A stretch of 64,000 bases of DNA, taken from Copromyces sp. CBS 386.78. Taxonomy: Eukaryota; Ascomycota; Sordariomycetes; Sordariales; Sordariaceae. The position numbers were made by a program, and so were the translations under genes. The stretch spans positions 1 to 64,000 of the forward strand of contig MU839148.1 in assembly GCA_030685235.1 (NCBI GenBank). The letters are read 5' to 3'. Positions 48,178 to 59,211 of this stretch are shown here, piece by piece (position 1 is the stretch's first letter; each line of letters begins with the position of its first letter). Under the pieces are notes generated by a model. It did not search any database, was not told the DNA's origin, and saw only the letters and a program-made list of their open reading frames with translations.

Positions 48178-49227
48178 ATGAACTCTGCCACCTCCAACTT
48201 CGAGGTAGATGCCACCGGCGTCTCGCCCAAGCAACTTCACGGTCTCATCCCCTCTCTCAAGCTCGCCGACGGCAATGAGATCCCCATGGTTCGTCCCCTC
48301 GTCCCTCCTTCCACTCAACCAAATTAGAACCAGAACCATCCGCTTCCCATACTAACCACACAAAAACAGCTCGGCTACGGCCTCGGCACAGCCAACTACA
48401 AATCCGGCGCCTCCCTCGACACCATTTCCGAGCCCATCATCACCGCCGCCCTAACCGCTCTCAAGGCCGGTTACACGCACCTCGACGGCGCCGAAGCCTA
48501 CGGCAACGAGACCGAGCTCGGCCGCGCCATCACGCAATCCAAGCTCCCCCGTTCCGAGCTCTTCATCACCACCAAGACCACCGTGCGCGCCGGCGACACC
48601 GTCACTCAGGCCTTTAACCGTTCGCTCGAGAAGCTCGGGCTCGATTACGTCGACCTGTACCTTTTGCACTCACCCTTTTTCGCCAACGCGCCCGAGGAGC
48701 TCCATCAGGCGTGGCGGGAGATGGAGAAGATCAAGGACAGCGGCATGGCCAAGTCGATTGGCGTTTCGAACTTTTTGATCGAGCATCTACAGACGCTGTT
48801 TGATATCCCGGGTGGATTGCAGTACCCACCGGTTGTTAACCAGATTGAGTATCATCCTTATCTTCAGCATGTTGTTGGGGGTCAGGATTTGATCGCCTAC
48901 TGCCGGGAGAAGCACATCGCCGTCGAGGCCTATTCACCGTTGACGGCCATTACTAAGGCTAGCCCCGGTCCTGTGGATCCGATTTATACGAAGCTGGCCA
49001 AGAAGTACGGTGTCAGTGAGGCCGAGGTTGCCTTGAGGTGGTGTCTGGATCAGGGTATTGTGACACTCACAACGAGTAGCAATGAGGAGAGGCTGAAGGG
49101 CTACCTGAAGAAGCTGCCCAGCTTCAAATTAACACCCAAAGAGGTTGAGGATATCGCGGCAGCGGGCAAGGAGAAGCATTATAGGCAGTTCTGGAACCAG
49201 AAATTCGATGCAAGCGACAGACGTTAA
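48178..49227 (+). CDS. Aldo-keto reductase
   Basis: NAD(P)H-dependent reductase of aldehydes or ketones with a TIM-barrel fold. Exons 48178-48288 and 48370-49227 (donor GTTCGT, acceptor CAG, 81-bp intron) give 322 aa. The catalytic tetrad is visible: Asp76 and Tyr81 (HLDGAEAYGNE), Lys106 (FITTKT) and His137 (YLLHSP). Further family features are SIGVSNF, NQIEYHPYLQ and the cofactor loop TTSSNEERLKGYLK. The substrate cannot be inferred; similar fungal proteins include xylose reductase-like and 2-methylbutyraldehyde reductase-like enzymes. The intron lies after NEIPM, in the first strand of the barrel. Confidence 0.92.
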
Positions 49228-50143
49228 GCCATGTCAGCTGGTGACGACACGTGATTTTGGTCCGTAGCTAGATAAATAATGAGCTTCAGTCAATCATGGA
49301 TACACTGATTGATGCCTTCATGACCCTCGTGAATGTATTAGTTCTTTGGCGGCGGGAATGAACTGCGGATGCGATCTTTTGGGGAGCGAATCGGCATTAA
49401 AGTCATTCAACCGACCCCTCTTACGTATAAATTATATAGACCCTTTTATTCAGTAGTGCGTAAGGTAAGCGAGCGGCTATTAGACTCATAACTATCATTG
49501 ATACATGCCCAAGGCCGAGTAATCCATTGCAGGCCATGCATTTAACTTCCATCCATGCTTCTGGTTGTTTCGTTTCCATTTTCAATCTAACACAAAAAAG
49601 AACTAGACAATCTTACTTCCGGCTCCCCTTGCTGAACTCTTCATCGCACCATTTTTCCATTATTCGAGTCAACCCCCTCAGCAGAGCTACCCGCCAAAAG
49701 ATGAAGTCCTCACATTAGAGGAAGAAGGATCCGTTAGAGAGACGAACAACTAGAAAAGGTTGTGTGACTGCTCGTCATCACTAGATCGGGACAAGACAGA
49801 TTCATACTTCCTCCATTATGAGCCGCGTACCGGGTCGTCTTGATATTGCAAAATCCATAGTAATGTTGTTTCCAAAGCGCTCGAAGGGGCAGTAGCCTCT
49901 CGAGCGTAGGATGTCGGGTGATTTGTTAAATTAGCTGCTGACGAAGATGTTGTGAAAACCGAATCTCATATGGTATAGGTAAACTTCCGACTGAGAACCG
50001 ATTGCGAAAATCCAGCGCAGGATTGAACGAACGACGTCCTTAATACTCGAACAATGTCGGAACAAGAGGTAGTGTATACTTGAAAGAAAAAGGGAGAAGC
50101 GTGATCCTCATGACCGAGGTGTCAGTCGCGGTATGGCGTGCCT
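49228..50143. other. Convergent intergenic region
   Basis: About 920 bp between the 3' ends of the aldo-keto reductase (+) and PUF (-) genes. A CACGTG is at 49248-49253, just after the reductase stop; its position argues against a promoter role. No gene seen. Confidence 0.5.
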
Positions 50144-53141
50144 TCAACGGTGATAAGTTCCATTGAAACGAGGACCAGGGGCGATGCGGCCTCCCATGGC
50201 TGGGCCAACACCAGGGCCAGGACGAGTAACAACAGCATGGTTTGTACAAAGCATGCCGACGCGGGAGCCGAACTTCGATCCGCGAAGGGAGACCATGTGC
50301 TTCCGGATGTGAGCCGCAACGATCTCGCGGTGCTGAGGGTTGGCATGGGTCAGGATGTACTGAATGAGGTAGTTACCATACTGGTCGCTGGCGATATCGA
50401 TCAACGGGATACGTGGACGGTCATGTCTGCCCTCGCAGACGCGATCCAGATAGCGACCTAAGAATTCGGGGCCTCCAATCTTGAGGCACTTCTCAACAAC
50501 CTTTGAGGCGAACTGGTCCATGCTGTACTTAGCTGCATAGCGAATGACATGATCGATAGCACGGCTGCGGTCCGCGGGCGCACCATGCTCACAGATATGC
50601 TGAATGCACCAGTTTCCAAACTGGCCGTGGGCGACAATGTCAATGTTGGCAAGGACTTCCTCAATGCAGGGACGCTGTGCATACATTGTTAGCAAACATA
50701 CGGTGGAGAGGTTGGGTAAATTGTTTATCGATGACATACCTTGTCTTCTTCCAAACAGTTCTCAAAGATGTTTTGAACAACAAGACTACCAGTCTCACCC
50801 AATGCAACTTCGTGCCACATACCATGGAGAGCATCGTTGACGTACTTCATGATCTGCGGAGGAGATTCGGTCCATCTCAGCTCGAACAGCTTCTGCCACA
50901 CGTGGCATGCGTAACGGTGAATAACCGTCTCCGGAATCCTGCGCAGAAGCTCGTGGACCATGATAGCCTTGTAATCTTCAGGGACAGAGTCGAATGCCTT
51001 CTGAACGACGTGGCAACCAAAGGGATCCATAGAGAGGTTGAGAGTATTGCCGCGGATTGCCTCAGCAATCTTGATGACTTGCTCAGGAGTGCCATGTTCG
51101 AAGCAGCGCTGAACGAGGAAGTTGCCGAACCGATTGACCATCAATGGATAGGCCTGCGCGACGATGGCTTCAACTATGTCGTACTTTTGCTCGGGTGTTC
51201 CAACCTTGAGCTTCTGTTGAAGGAAGATGGAGGCCTGTTGATCATTGTTGCAGACAATCTTGTCGACGATATACTTCCAATCGCAAGTCACATTGCGGTC
51301 CAACAGCCGCCGATAGTTCAGAGGCTCCGTAGCTGGCAAATAGGTTTGTCCTTCGGAAGTCACGGTCTGCAAGGAGAGTTTGTCAGTCCAATCAGTGATG
51401 GAATCCATCCCGAGTGGACTCACCTCTGTCTTCCAAGGTGCTCCTGCAACATTGAATTCGGTGGCATGCGGAGAGAGCGGAGATACAACTGGCGGCTGTT
51501 GGTAGGCCGAATATATGTTCATGCCTGCGGCCCCGGTCATGGTGTTGGGCGGGCCTCCTGGATAAGCAGGAGCAGTAGCAGGAGCAGGAGCTTCGTAGTG
51601 ACCAGGCCCCATGTTGTACGCATTGTAACCACCGTAAGCACTGGAGGAGCCGAAGCGGTTATCATATCTGTTGCCTCCTCGACGCCCCATGGGACGGCCC
51701 ATGTCGTGATCATTATTGATACGCTCAGGCCGGTAGGTCTCCATTGTCGAAGGCATATAAGAAGGTTCGTAAGCCTGATTCGACCCACGCATGTTCTGCC
51801 ACGGTGTGGCCTGGGGACCGTCAACAACAGCAATAGGTCCAGGCGTAAAAGTCGGAGTGTAGGAAGATTTGCTGTTGTTCCAAATTGCGCGAGAACGGTT
51901 GAGGTCTGCAGTCGACAGGTCTGACAAAGTATCGGCAGTATTGGGGCGCGCATTGTCGTGAACCGCCCAGTTGTTGTCACGACCAAACGGCATTTTGGCA
52001 GGATGTCCAAAGGCTCCGTTCATGGAGGGTCGCGAGCCCGAGGGAGATACCGTCGCAACACTGGCAGCCTGAAAGTCGGGATCAACACCCAGGCCTGGCA
52101 TCGCGCATACACCGTCCTGGGTGACATAGCGAGTATGAGCCAGCTCTTGATCCAGCCGTGAGATTTTGGTCTGGGCCTGCGCAAGCTCTTGCTTCAGACG
52201 CAAAAGCTCATCGTTGGTGGGCTGACCGTCGCTGAGCGTGGCACTAGCAGGTCTAGTCGTAGATGCAGTTGTAGGGAACCCATCTGTAGCTGGCGTAATG
52301 GGAAGAGAACTGCATGACGACTGGTGGTCCAGGGCACGAGGGAATCTGAGTTCTTCGTCCGACGGCTTGAAAGACTCAACGCTGCGTTGCTGCGGCAGCA
52401 TGACTTGTTGTTCGGAGATCGTGGCATACAACTTGTCCATGTTGTAGGCGTCAACGGCGGCCATGGCCTCGTTCATCTTGACCTATGATGTGTGGTTAAC
52501 GGATGCAGGCGCTGCTTCAGTGAGTGTGGTTACCTACCTTTGTGTAGTGCTGGTTCGCCAGCTTGGACGTCTTGAGCGCGCTGATGGACTGCTTTTGCGA
52601 GGACAACTCAACGTCCTAGAAGAGATCGGGTCAGTGATATAGGTTTCTAGATATGTATGGCTTTTAAAATACAAAATAGCCGCGGGGTAGATCAAAGTCA
52701 AATATGAAAGGAGTGACCGGGCCCAAATACGGGTCAAATAGTTAGGCTGGAGAAAAAGGATTGCGGCCCGGAAGTTGCTGAACAAATGCTGATTGGGGAG
52801 TGAGTGGGGGTGGTAGCATCTGGCGGTCGCGTTATCGAGAGGTTTGGTACGGACAGCTGGCAGTCTGCTGTCATGATTTTCGTCCCAAGTGTGTTGCTGT
52901 TCGTCGTCTTCTGGGGGCCGGCAAGGTTCTGACGACCCGGTGAAAGGTGAAGGCAGCAACTTCCCAAGACCAAAAAAGAACGTGAAACATGAGCAACGGT
53001 ACGTACCTGCTGCAAGTCGGGAGACGTTATCTCATCCGGAAGCTTCGTGTTCTCGTCTTGAGACTGCGAGAAACTCCTGGAAGCCGAAGCGCGGCGCTCG
53101 TTGGGAGAGCCGGTGGATGCTGCGACAGCAGACATGGTCAT
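50144..53141 (-). CDS. Pumilio/PUF-family RNA-binding protein
   Basis: Predicted to bind mRNA 3' UTRs and control their stability, translation or localisation. Minus-strand exons 53141-53007, 52615-52538, 52482-51424, 51366-50740 and 50674-50144 give 809 aa. The first intron is 391 bp, the others 55-65 bp. The N-terminal part has a coiled-coil-like helix region (DVELSSQKQSISALKTSKLA, then DELLRLKQELAQAQTK); the middle is low-complexity and rich in Asn, Gly, Tyr and Pro. PUF repeats fill about 445-780, with NRFGNFLVQRCFEHG, DPFGCHVVQKAF, HRYACHVWQKLFE, GSLVVQNIFENCLE, GQFGNWCIQHICEHG, DQFASKVVEKCLK and DQYGNYLIQYILTH. Some specificity positions are unusual (WCIQ, HVWQ). Intron 51367-51423 is 57 nt, in frame and without a stop, so an 828-aa form is possible. 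Confidence 0.9.
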
Positions 53142-54888
53142 CTGCTTGAGGCTGGATGTTGAATGACCTAGCCCGGGGGGTTGGAGGAATGCTTTGAGGG
53201 GTGGTGTTTTCACAATGAGAGAAGATGCTCAAGATGGTGATAGAGAAAAGCAGTAGATTTGGTTCCAATGGCGACGAAAGACACAGATAAATAGAAGCTT
53301 GGGGACGAGAGGTGACCACGAACCGCTTGTGGGAAAAACACGGTTGGAGATGGCACCGACAAGGAGAGGGAGAAAGACGGAAAGGGAAGAGCCTATGTGT
53401 TGGTATAATGCGGAAGAGAGAAAGAGCTCCAAGAGCTGGCCTGGGAAGAAAGGGTTCAGTCGGTTGTGCCCGAGATACCCGTACTTTGAGCCACTGTTGC
53501 CCGAATTTGGAACTTTTTGAAAGGCAACAGCAACAGACTTCTTGGCAATGAATACACTGGTCAAAATAGGGCTATGTACCCATGGTATGAGCCCGAGATG
53601 ACCGAGACCACTGTCGGACGAATGGTGGATCCTTGGGTTTCCCTCTGAGGAAGGAAGGCACGAACCGTGGCCAGGACTGTGACTGCCGTGGACACTCCAA
53701 GCAGAAAGGGGTTCAGAATACCGGTGAGGTATCGGAGTGCAATCTCCATGATCGGAGCTCCCCAGCCATCAGATCTGAAGAATGAACTTACACGCATATC
53801 CCGTGCTCATCCTGGGTCCGAAATTCGGAATCGAATGGGAGAGGTAACTAGGGAAGTTGTGACAGGTCTTCCAGCTTGGAAGGTGCGATCGGTCATAAGG
53901 GGTCGGCATCGTGGCTTCTTGGATCTGGCTGCTTATTGCCAAGCGGAACTGGTGCCGGGCATGACGGTCAAACCGAGCCATCGTCATGGAAGGCATCCTC
54001 CGGCATTGTAGACCTTGATGCCCGGCTGCCACTTCCCCCACGATCGATGGGTTTCTGGTTAGGGGTCCGGGAACTCTGATGACAAATGTAGACGGGATTT
54101 ATGTTCAGTAAATTGTCACCCGTCATCCCGTGTGTGCCTGCCTTCTTCATCGGAATGAAGAAGATCGAAAGCATGCGATTTCTGGAAGCTTCAACAAAAA
54201 GACAGCATCACGGAATCACGGCATCAACAGAGAGCAGTGGCTGGTTGGTTTCTCGTTCCGTAGGGCTAGGATGCCAAGGTGTTCGCACGCAAAAGATGGC
54301 AGGCATATTCAGCGTTAGCTCTCTTCCCTGTCCAGCTTTATTGCGAAAGGCAAGGGAACGGAGAACCAGAAGCCCGCGCCTTGACACACCCATGGCGTCT
54401 TTGGCTGGACACTGGCTTTTTCGGCCAAATGATCGAGCCTGTTCGTTAAAGAGGGACAATGGTGAAGACTCACATCCCCCCTCTAATCCAACCATGTCAA
54501 GGAAACAAGATACGGTATCTTCAGCTTCTCAACAGGCGCTCCCTTGTTGGACGCATAACAAGACTTCTGCAGACGTATGGGATGACTGTCAGGAATAGAG
54601 CTTTCCCAAAGCTGAAATCGCACAGCTACCTGCCAAGCAGCGCAATAAGACCAGGTCTATCCGGAAAGCCAGGTGTAGGAAGATGTCGCTAGGTAAATAT
54701 GGGTAGAAGTCATGGGCAACACTTCGCCAGATGGAAAATGTTATGTCACCGGGTACCGAACGAAAGTGTCGAGAGTGAAGTGAACCAGCTGCCGGAGGAA
54801 CGCCAAGTATTCGGGGTATATGATTCTAGTCCGCCCACTATATAATAAATGTACAAGTCGTGTAGTTTTGTTTTCGAGACGTCGTATT
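53142..54888. other. 1.7-kb intergenic region
   Basis: 5' flank of the PUF gene and 3' flank of mS33. Short open frames have no family features. Nothing distinctive supported. Confidence 0.45.
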
Positions 54889-55399
54889 TTATTTCTTCTT
54901 TCCCTTTGAATCTGTCGCAGGCACGAAAGTTAGAGAGATTTGAACCGTGAGCAAGGGGTACAGACGGTACCTACCGGCCGCAGAGGGTGCTGTCCTCTTC
55001 TTCTTGGGCGCTCCCTTGTCGCGGGCTCTCAGACTATAAGGTGTGGTTAGCTTGTGATCTTGCAAGTAAACACTGGCAGGACTTGGGAAGACGAACGCTG
55101 CCAAGTGCTCCAAGCGATCATCATCGACCTCATCATCCACCTCAAGACCAAGAGTACCGAACTCCTTCTGGAGCTCGCGGATGCCGACGTTCTTGCGAGG
55201 GTAATAGGCCACAAGTGCCGGGCCCTTGAGTCGCTGGCGGAGGATCTTGTTACCGGTCCGGACTCCTTCAGGATTGAAAGTCGTCGAGAAGAGCTCGCAA
55301 CGAGCCTAGGTCAGCAGGATTAGTGAGGTGATTCTTCCTTCGTTCAGGGCTGTCCCATACCTTCACAAGTTGCAGTAACCGCGCCCGTGGGACCGACAT
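54889..55399 (-). CDS. RSM27: Mitochondrial small-subunit ribosomal protein mS33 (Rsm27/MRPS33)
   Basis: Component of the mitoribosome small subunit. Four exons on the minus strand: 55399-55361, 55305-55097, 55033-54975 and 54911-54889, giving 109 aa. The reading restored by splicing is typical for the family: MSVPRARLLQLVK at the start, then CELFSTTFNPEGVRTGNKIL, RLKGPALVAYY and a basic GAPKKKRTAP tail ending DSKGKKK. Yeast Rsm27 has the same layout (ARLLK, FNPSGIRTGSKIL, RLKGPSVASYY, KGAPKK). Three introns in a 330-nt coding sequence is intron-dense for this window, and the last exon codes for only 7 full residues. The gene shares its upstream region with the RNase III gene, which carries a telobox. 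Confidence 0.93.
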
Positions 55400-55861
55400 C
55401 TTGTTGTTACATGGAATGGCGGATTCACGAAATTCGAAACCGAACAACAAGAAGCCGCGAATTGCTCGACGTCGTTCAGAGATCTCCCGCGTCCAGCCCG
55501 TCAAGTAATGCGCCACCAATCATATCCCTCCATCGGCTTGGGAAGTGGAGCATGGATTGCAACCGTTGTTTTCGAGCCGCACTGTCCGTCACGCGCAAAC
55601 CCGCTGATGAAGCTGAGGGCGGGGCGTTCCAGGGCTGACAGGCGCTAAAAACGACAGCTACGGCCAGCAGCACGGCAGTGAATTCGCATGTGGATCTGGG
55701 GTCAGACACGGGGTTAGGGTTTCCACTACATTAAGGTACCTTGCCTTACGGATGGGATTCTCATCTTGATTCTGCCACTTTTCAACTTCATCCTTCCACC
55801 ACGCCGCACCAACGCGCCATCTGAGGTATTCGTCCTGCTTTTAGGAAAGCAAAAGGTTATC
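55400..55861. other. Divergent promoter shared by mS33 and RNase III
   Basis: 462 bp between the two start codons. Contains a telobox-like element at 55711-55722. No further element recognised. Confidence 0.6.
55711..55722. promoter_or_regulatory. Telobox-like element
   Basis: GGGTTAGGGTTT, which reads AAACCCTAACCC on the minus strand, lies about 310 bp upstream of mS33 and 140 bp upstream of the RNase III gene. Teloboxes bound by Tbf1/TRF-like factors are known in promoters of ribosomal and snoRNA-processing genes of yeasts and plants. Its use here is inference from sequence and context. Confidence 0.45.
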
Positions 55862-56896
55862 ATGCCGAAACACGGACTCAACCCGGAGGAGGTATCAGAA
55901 CCCCTCTCCAAGCGTGCGAAGTCAGACTCTGCATTATCAGCATCACAAGGCCCTGCATTGGAGTCTGCAACCTCGATCCAAATTCCATCCTTGCATGCCA
56001 ATACCAGATGGACCCTCGCTACCATCGAAAGAACGCGGCCACCGCTCCCCGAAATTCTGGACCCGGCACTCAGGAAGGCAGCACTCACACACCCTGGCAA
56101 AGCTAACAACGATCCTGTTGCAAGTTATGAAAGACTGGAGTGGATTGGCGACGCCTATCTTGAGCTCATCGCCTCCTCCTTCATTTACCAAACTTTTCCA
56201 ACCTTGCCGGCTGGCAAAAGCGCACAACGGCGCGAGATGCTCATTCGCAACACCACGCTAGGCGGATTCTCGGTCTACTACGGTTTGGACAAAATGGCCG
56301 ATATTCCCGAAGAGTTCAACATGGAAGGCAGGGTGGGTGGCACCAATGCAAGTCAAAAAGCCAGAGTCAAGATTCTCGGAGACCTTTTCGAAGCCTATGT
56401 GGGAGCCGTGATTCTCTCCGATCCTGCCAGTGGTATCCAGCGTGCTTCAGACTGGCTCAAGGCTTTATGGGGTCCCCTGATGGCGGAGTACCTCCGCGAG
56501 GAAGAGAAGAAAGCCGGAAGTAGCCAAGCACATGATCCCAAGGCAATACTCGAAGCTACCATCGGCGCCAGGGGCGTCAAGATTGAGTATAAAGATCTCC
56601 CTTCCAAAAACCTCAAGGACAGGGGAACCAAGCTGCCTCTTTTTGCTGTTGGCTGCTTTATGACAGGCTGGGGAGAGACCAACCTACAACTTGGGTTCGG
56701 GAGTGCTTTGAGCAAGAAGGAAGCCGGTCAGAAAGCGGCTCAGATGGCCTTGGATAACAAGAAGCTGCTGAAGAAGTTTGCGGACAAGAAGGCGGAGATG
56801 AAGGCCGCGCGGGAAGCCCAGCTGCAGCTGGCAGGAGTAACGTACCCCTTGAAGCATAAGTCTTCGGCACAGGAAACCACTGGCGGCGCGTTGTAG
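55862..56896 (+). CDS. Ribonuclease III (Rnt1-like, single RIII domain + dsRBD)
   Basis: Cleaves double-stranded RNA; Rnt1 relatives process the pre-rRNA 3' end and snoRNA/snRNA precursors in the nucleus. Intronless, 344 aa. After an N-terminal tail with a basic SKRAKSD patch, one RNase III domain (about 60-230) carries the first signature ERLEWIGDAYLELIAS (about 89-104) and the second GDLFEAYVGAV (about 170). Glu and Asp metal ligands are present in both. A dsRNA-binding fold follows (about 255-325), with GWGETNLQLGFGSALSKKEAGQKAAQMAL as its final strand-helix part. It lacks helicase and PAZ domains, so it is not a Dicer. Some filamentous fungi have a similar protein as a mitoribosomal component (Mrpl3-like), but the active-site residues here look intact, which favours an active enzyme. 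Confidence 0.87.
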   Translation: MPKHGLNPEEVSEPLSKRAKSDSALSASQGPALESATSIQIPSLHANTRWTLATIERTRPPLPEILDPALRKAALTHPGKANNDPVASYERLEWIGDAYLELIASSFIYQTFPTLPAGKSAQRREMLIRNTTLGGFSVYYGLDKMADIPEEFNMEGRVGGTNASQKARVKILGDLFEAYVGAVILSDPASGIQRASDWLKALWGPLMAEYLREEEKKAGSSQAHDPKAILEATIGARGVKIEYKDLPSKNLKDRGTKLPLFAVGCFMTGWGETNLQLGFGSALSKKEAGQKAAQMALDNKKLLKKFADKKAEMKAAREAQLQLAGVTYPLKHKSSAQETTGGAL

Positions 56897-58150
56897 CGGT
56901 CCGAGTCCTGTTGAGGTCTTACACGATCTCTGATACTTCGACACACCAACCATCACATGCCCGCAGTCTCCTGGTTTAGGACCTGGGTATCGGCCATGAG
57001 AAGGATATAATCGAATGAACTAGGGTCATTCATCACCACAGGCAAACGACCCAGGTTCAAGGGAGGACCAGGGGAAATCTTGTTTGCACATGTGAAGAGA
57101 ACCCACAGCGAAGAAGATGTGGACGAAGTTCGATGATGGGCTGTTTTGTCCATTTACAGGTCAGCGACTCGTTTCATAGTCTGCAGAGATATCCATTAGG
57201 CATATTCGGACGGAATGTTATACCCCTGGTGTTCGTTGCTTTTAAAATATCCGGTGGCTTATCTTGGATCCAGGTCACACATGCCGCTGTGCTTTGACAA
57301 CAAAGGCTCTGAGGACCAAAAAAGACTTCGAAATGAGGCTTCGAGAGTTGTTAAACGGTGATCACGAAGCACTCATGGACACCTTCTCGGTGCATTCCAT
57401 GTGCGCTTACTGCGGCCGAGCTTCCAAGCCGGCTCCGCCCAGGGGAGACCCGATCCCTCCTCGCCTCCTCGCCCACTCCCGTCCGGGGTGCGCCGAAAAG
57501 ATGGGGAAGTGGAGACCCGATCAGGCCTTAACGAGTCGCGTGCCGAGGCATCCCAAATTAGCGGAGAGCTGCACCTCGGATCAGGTAAGGTAGGAATACC
57601 CGCTGAACTTAAAGCATATCAATAATAAAGCGCACCTGCCCGTGGAAACATCGCCCAATCGACATCAATGACAAGCAGTTGCGCCCGCACAATAGCAAAA
57701 ACTCCCACTTACAACTACGCGATGTAATTCATCCAAGTTCAACCGCCACTTTCTCCCACCTTTAACTCGGGCGTTGGCGTCCTTCTCCCTGAGGCATACA
57801 CCATCTTGCTCCGAGCTTCAATAGTTCAGCTCGCCCTCGGAGTTTCAGCGGCCCACCGATTGCGATTTCCGACCGGTGTGACCCAGCCCCAAAAGATCAT
57901 CCAACAACAAAACCCCTTTGTCACGCTTTACGAATCGACGTTTTATACCCCCAACGACCCAACTGACACCCCTTACGACTACAGTTCGCTTTGTCGCTGC
58001 AATTTCCAGCCATATACCCATCGATAGATACATCATACCAAGCGACATCGGAGTAGCAAGCATTCGACACCACATACTATTGTTATCCTACCTGTACCAT
58101 CTATACGAATAATAATTTGACTTACCGGCGACACTATATAGACCATAAAC
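56897..58150. other. Intergenic region containing an LSU-rDNA fragment
   Basis: About 1.25 kb between the RNase III and acyl-CoA-binding protein genes. At about 57573-57625 it contains sequence from the junction of ITS2 and the large-subunit rRNA 5' end. The rest shows no gene; A/C-rich sequence from about 57640 to 58150 is probably the promoter and leader of the next gene. Confidence 0.6.
57573..57625 (+). pseudogene. Isolated fragment of LSU (28S) rDNA 5' end
   Basis: The text ACCTCGGATCAGGT, TAGGAATACCCGCTGAACTT and AAGCATATCAATAA matches, in order, the conserved end of ITS2 and the first bases of fungal 28S rRNA (the classical LR0R primer region). It differs from the usual form by a duplicated AGGTA (57584-57593) and one extra A after CTT. 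The match stops after about 50 bp; normal 28S sequence does not follow and 5.8S does not precede it. It is therefore a dispersed rDNA scrap, not an rRNA gene. Confidence 0.85.
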
Positions 58151-59211
58151 ATGGCCGACTCAATAGGTAAGCTTCGTTTTTTACGTCAGACTAATCAACC
58201 ATTCGTATCTAGTCCTTCATCTTCGAAGCAAACATTCAGCTGACTTGCCGCCCTTTTGCTTCAGACCGGGTGTTTGTTCATGCCCTCAACACCGTCAAAA
58301 AGATTCCCAAAACGGGCGCCGCCCGCCCGCCTCCCGGCGACCGAATGCGACTCTACGGTCTTTACAAGCAAGCCATGGAGGGCGACGTCGACGGGGTGAT
58401 GGAGCGGCCCAGCGCCGCAACGGCCTATGGGGCCGCGCCCGAAGACATTGCGCGCGAGCAGGACAAGTGGGACGCGTGGAACTCGCAAAAGGGGCTGGCG
58501 CGCACCGAGGCCAAGCGGCGCTATGTCGAAGCGCTGATCGAGACGATGCATCGGTATGCCAACAACACGCCCAACGCGCTCGAATTAGTTGCCGAGCTGG
58601 AGTTTGTGTGGAACCAGGTCAAGAGTAATAGCCCCAGCGAGCAGTCGCTTCCTGGTGGCGGGCTTCAGCAGCAGCAACAATATAGTAATGGAGGGAACGG
58701 AGGTAATCATGGGTATGGTAGTGTTGGTCCATATGGCCAAAGCCCAGGACCGGGCGTGCGAAGGTTCCAGCACCCGCTAAGCGGGACGGAAGGGGGACTG
58801 AGGGTGTTGAGTCCCATGAGCGAGGAGGACGAGTCGGAAAGGAGGATGAGGGAGGAGGCGGAGCAGGAACTCTTTGGGGCCGACGAGTTTCCGGGCGAGT
58901 ATGCGAAGCGCAACGACAAACGAACTAAGAGGATGGAGAGGGCGATCGTGAGGCTGTCGGCCGAGATCGCGGCGCTGAGGGAGCAAATCTCGTCGGGAAG
59001 AGAGTGGAAGACGCGCAAGGAAAAGAGCTTCACCAACTGGCTTGGGTGGTGGTTTTGGGTGCTCGTGAAGCACTTTGTCATTGACCTGTTCATCCTGGTA
59101 GTGCTGCTCATCTGGATGCGCAAGAGAAAGGATAGAAGGCTGGAGGATTATGTGAGAGGGACACTGAAGCTGGCGAGGGAATACGCAAGAATGGTCTTGC
59201 CATCTCGGTGA
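58151..59211 (+). CDS. Tail-anchored acyl-CoA-binding protein (ACBD5/Atg37 type)
   Basis: Binds acyl-CoA through an N-terminal ACBP domain. Related ACBD5 and yeast Atg37 are anchored in peroxisomes and act in very-long-chain acyl-CoA delivery, ER contact or pexophagy. Exons 58151-58166 and 58265-59211 (98-bp intron) give 320 aa. The ACBP domain covers about 6-105, with RLYGLYKQAMEGD and KWDAWNSQKGLARTEAKRRYVEAL carrying the ligand-binding Tyr and Lys residues. A Gly/Asn/Gln-rich linker, an acidic stretch and a coiled-coil-like helix (MERAIVRLSAEIAALREQIS) follow. One membrane span near 264-290 (WWFWVLVKHFVIDLFILVVLLIWM) precedes a basic tail. An FFAT-like motif was not evident. The peroxisomal placement is inference from the architecture. 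Confidence 0.9.

Noticed and set aside
54101..54598. 165-codon frame upstream of mS33
   Set aside because: No conserved segment, poor composition, and unrelated overlapping frames on the other strand.
57264..57593. 109-codon frame running into the rDNA fragment
   Set aside because: It ends inside sequence derived from rDNA and has no family features.
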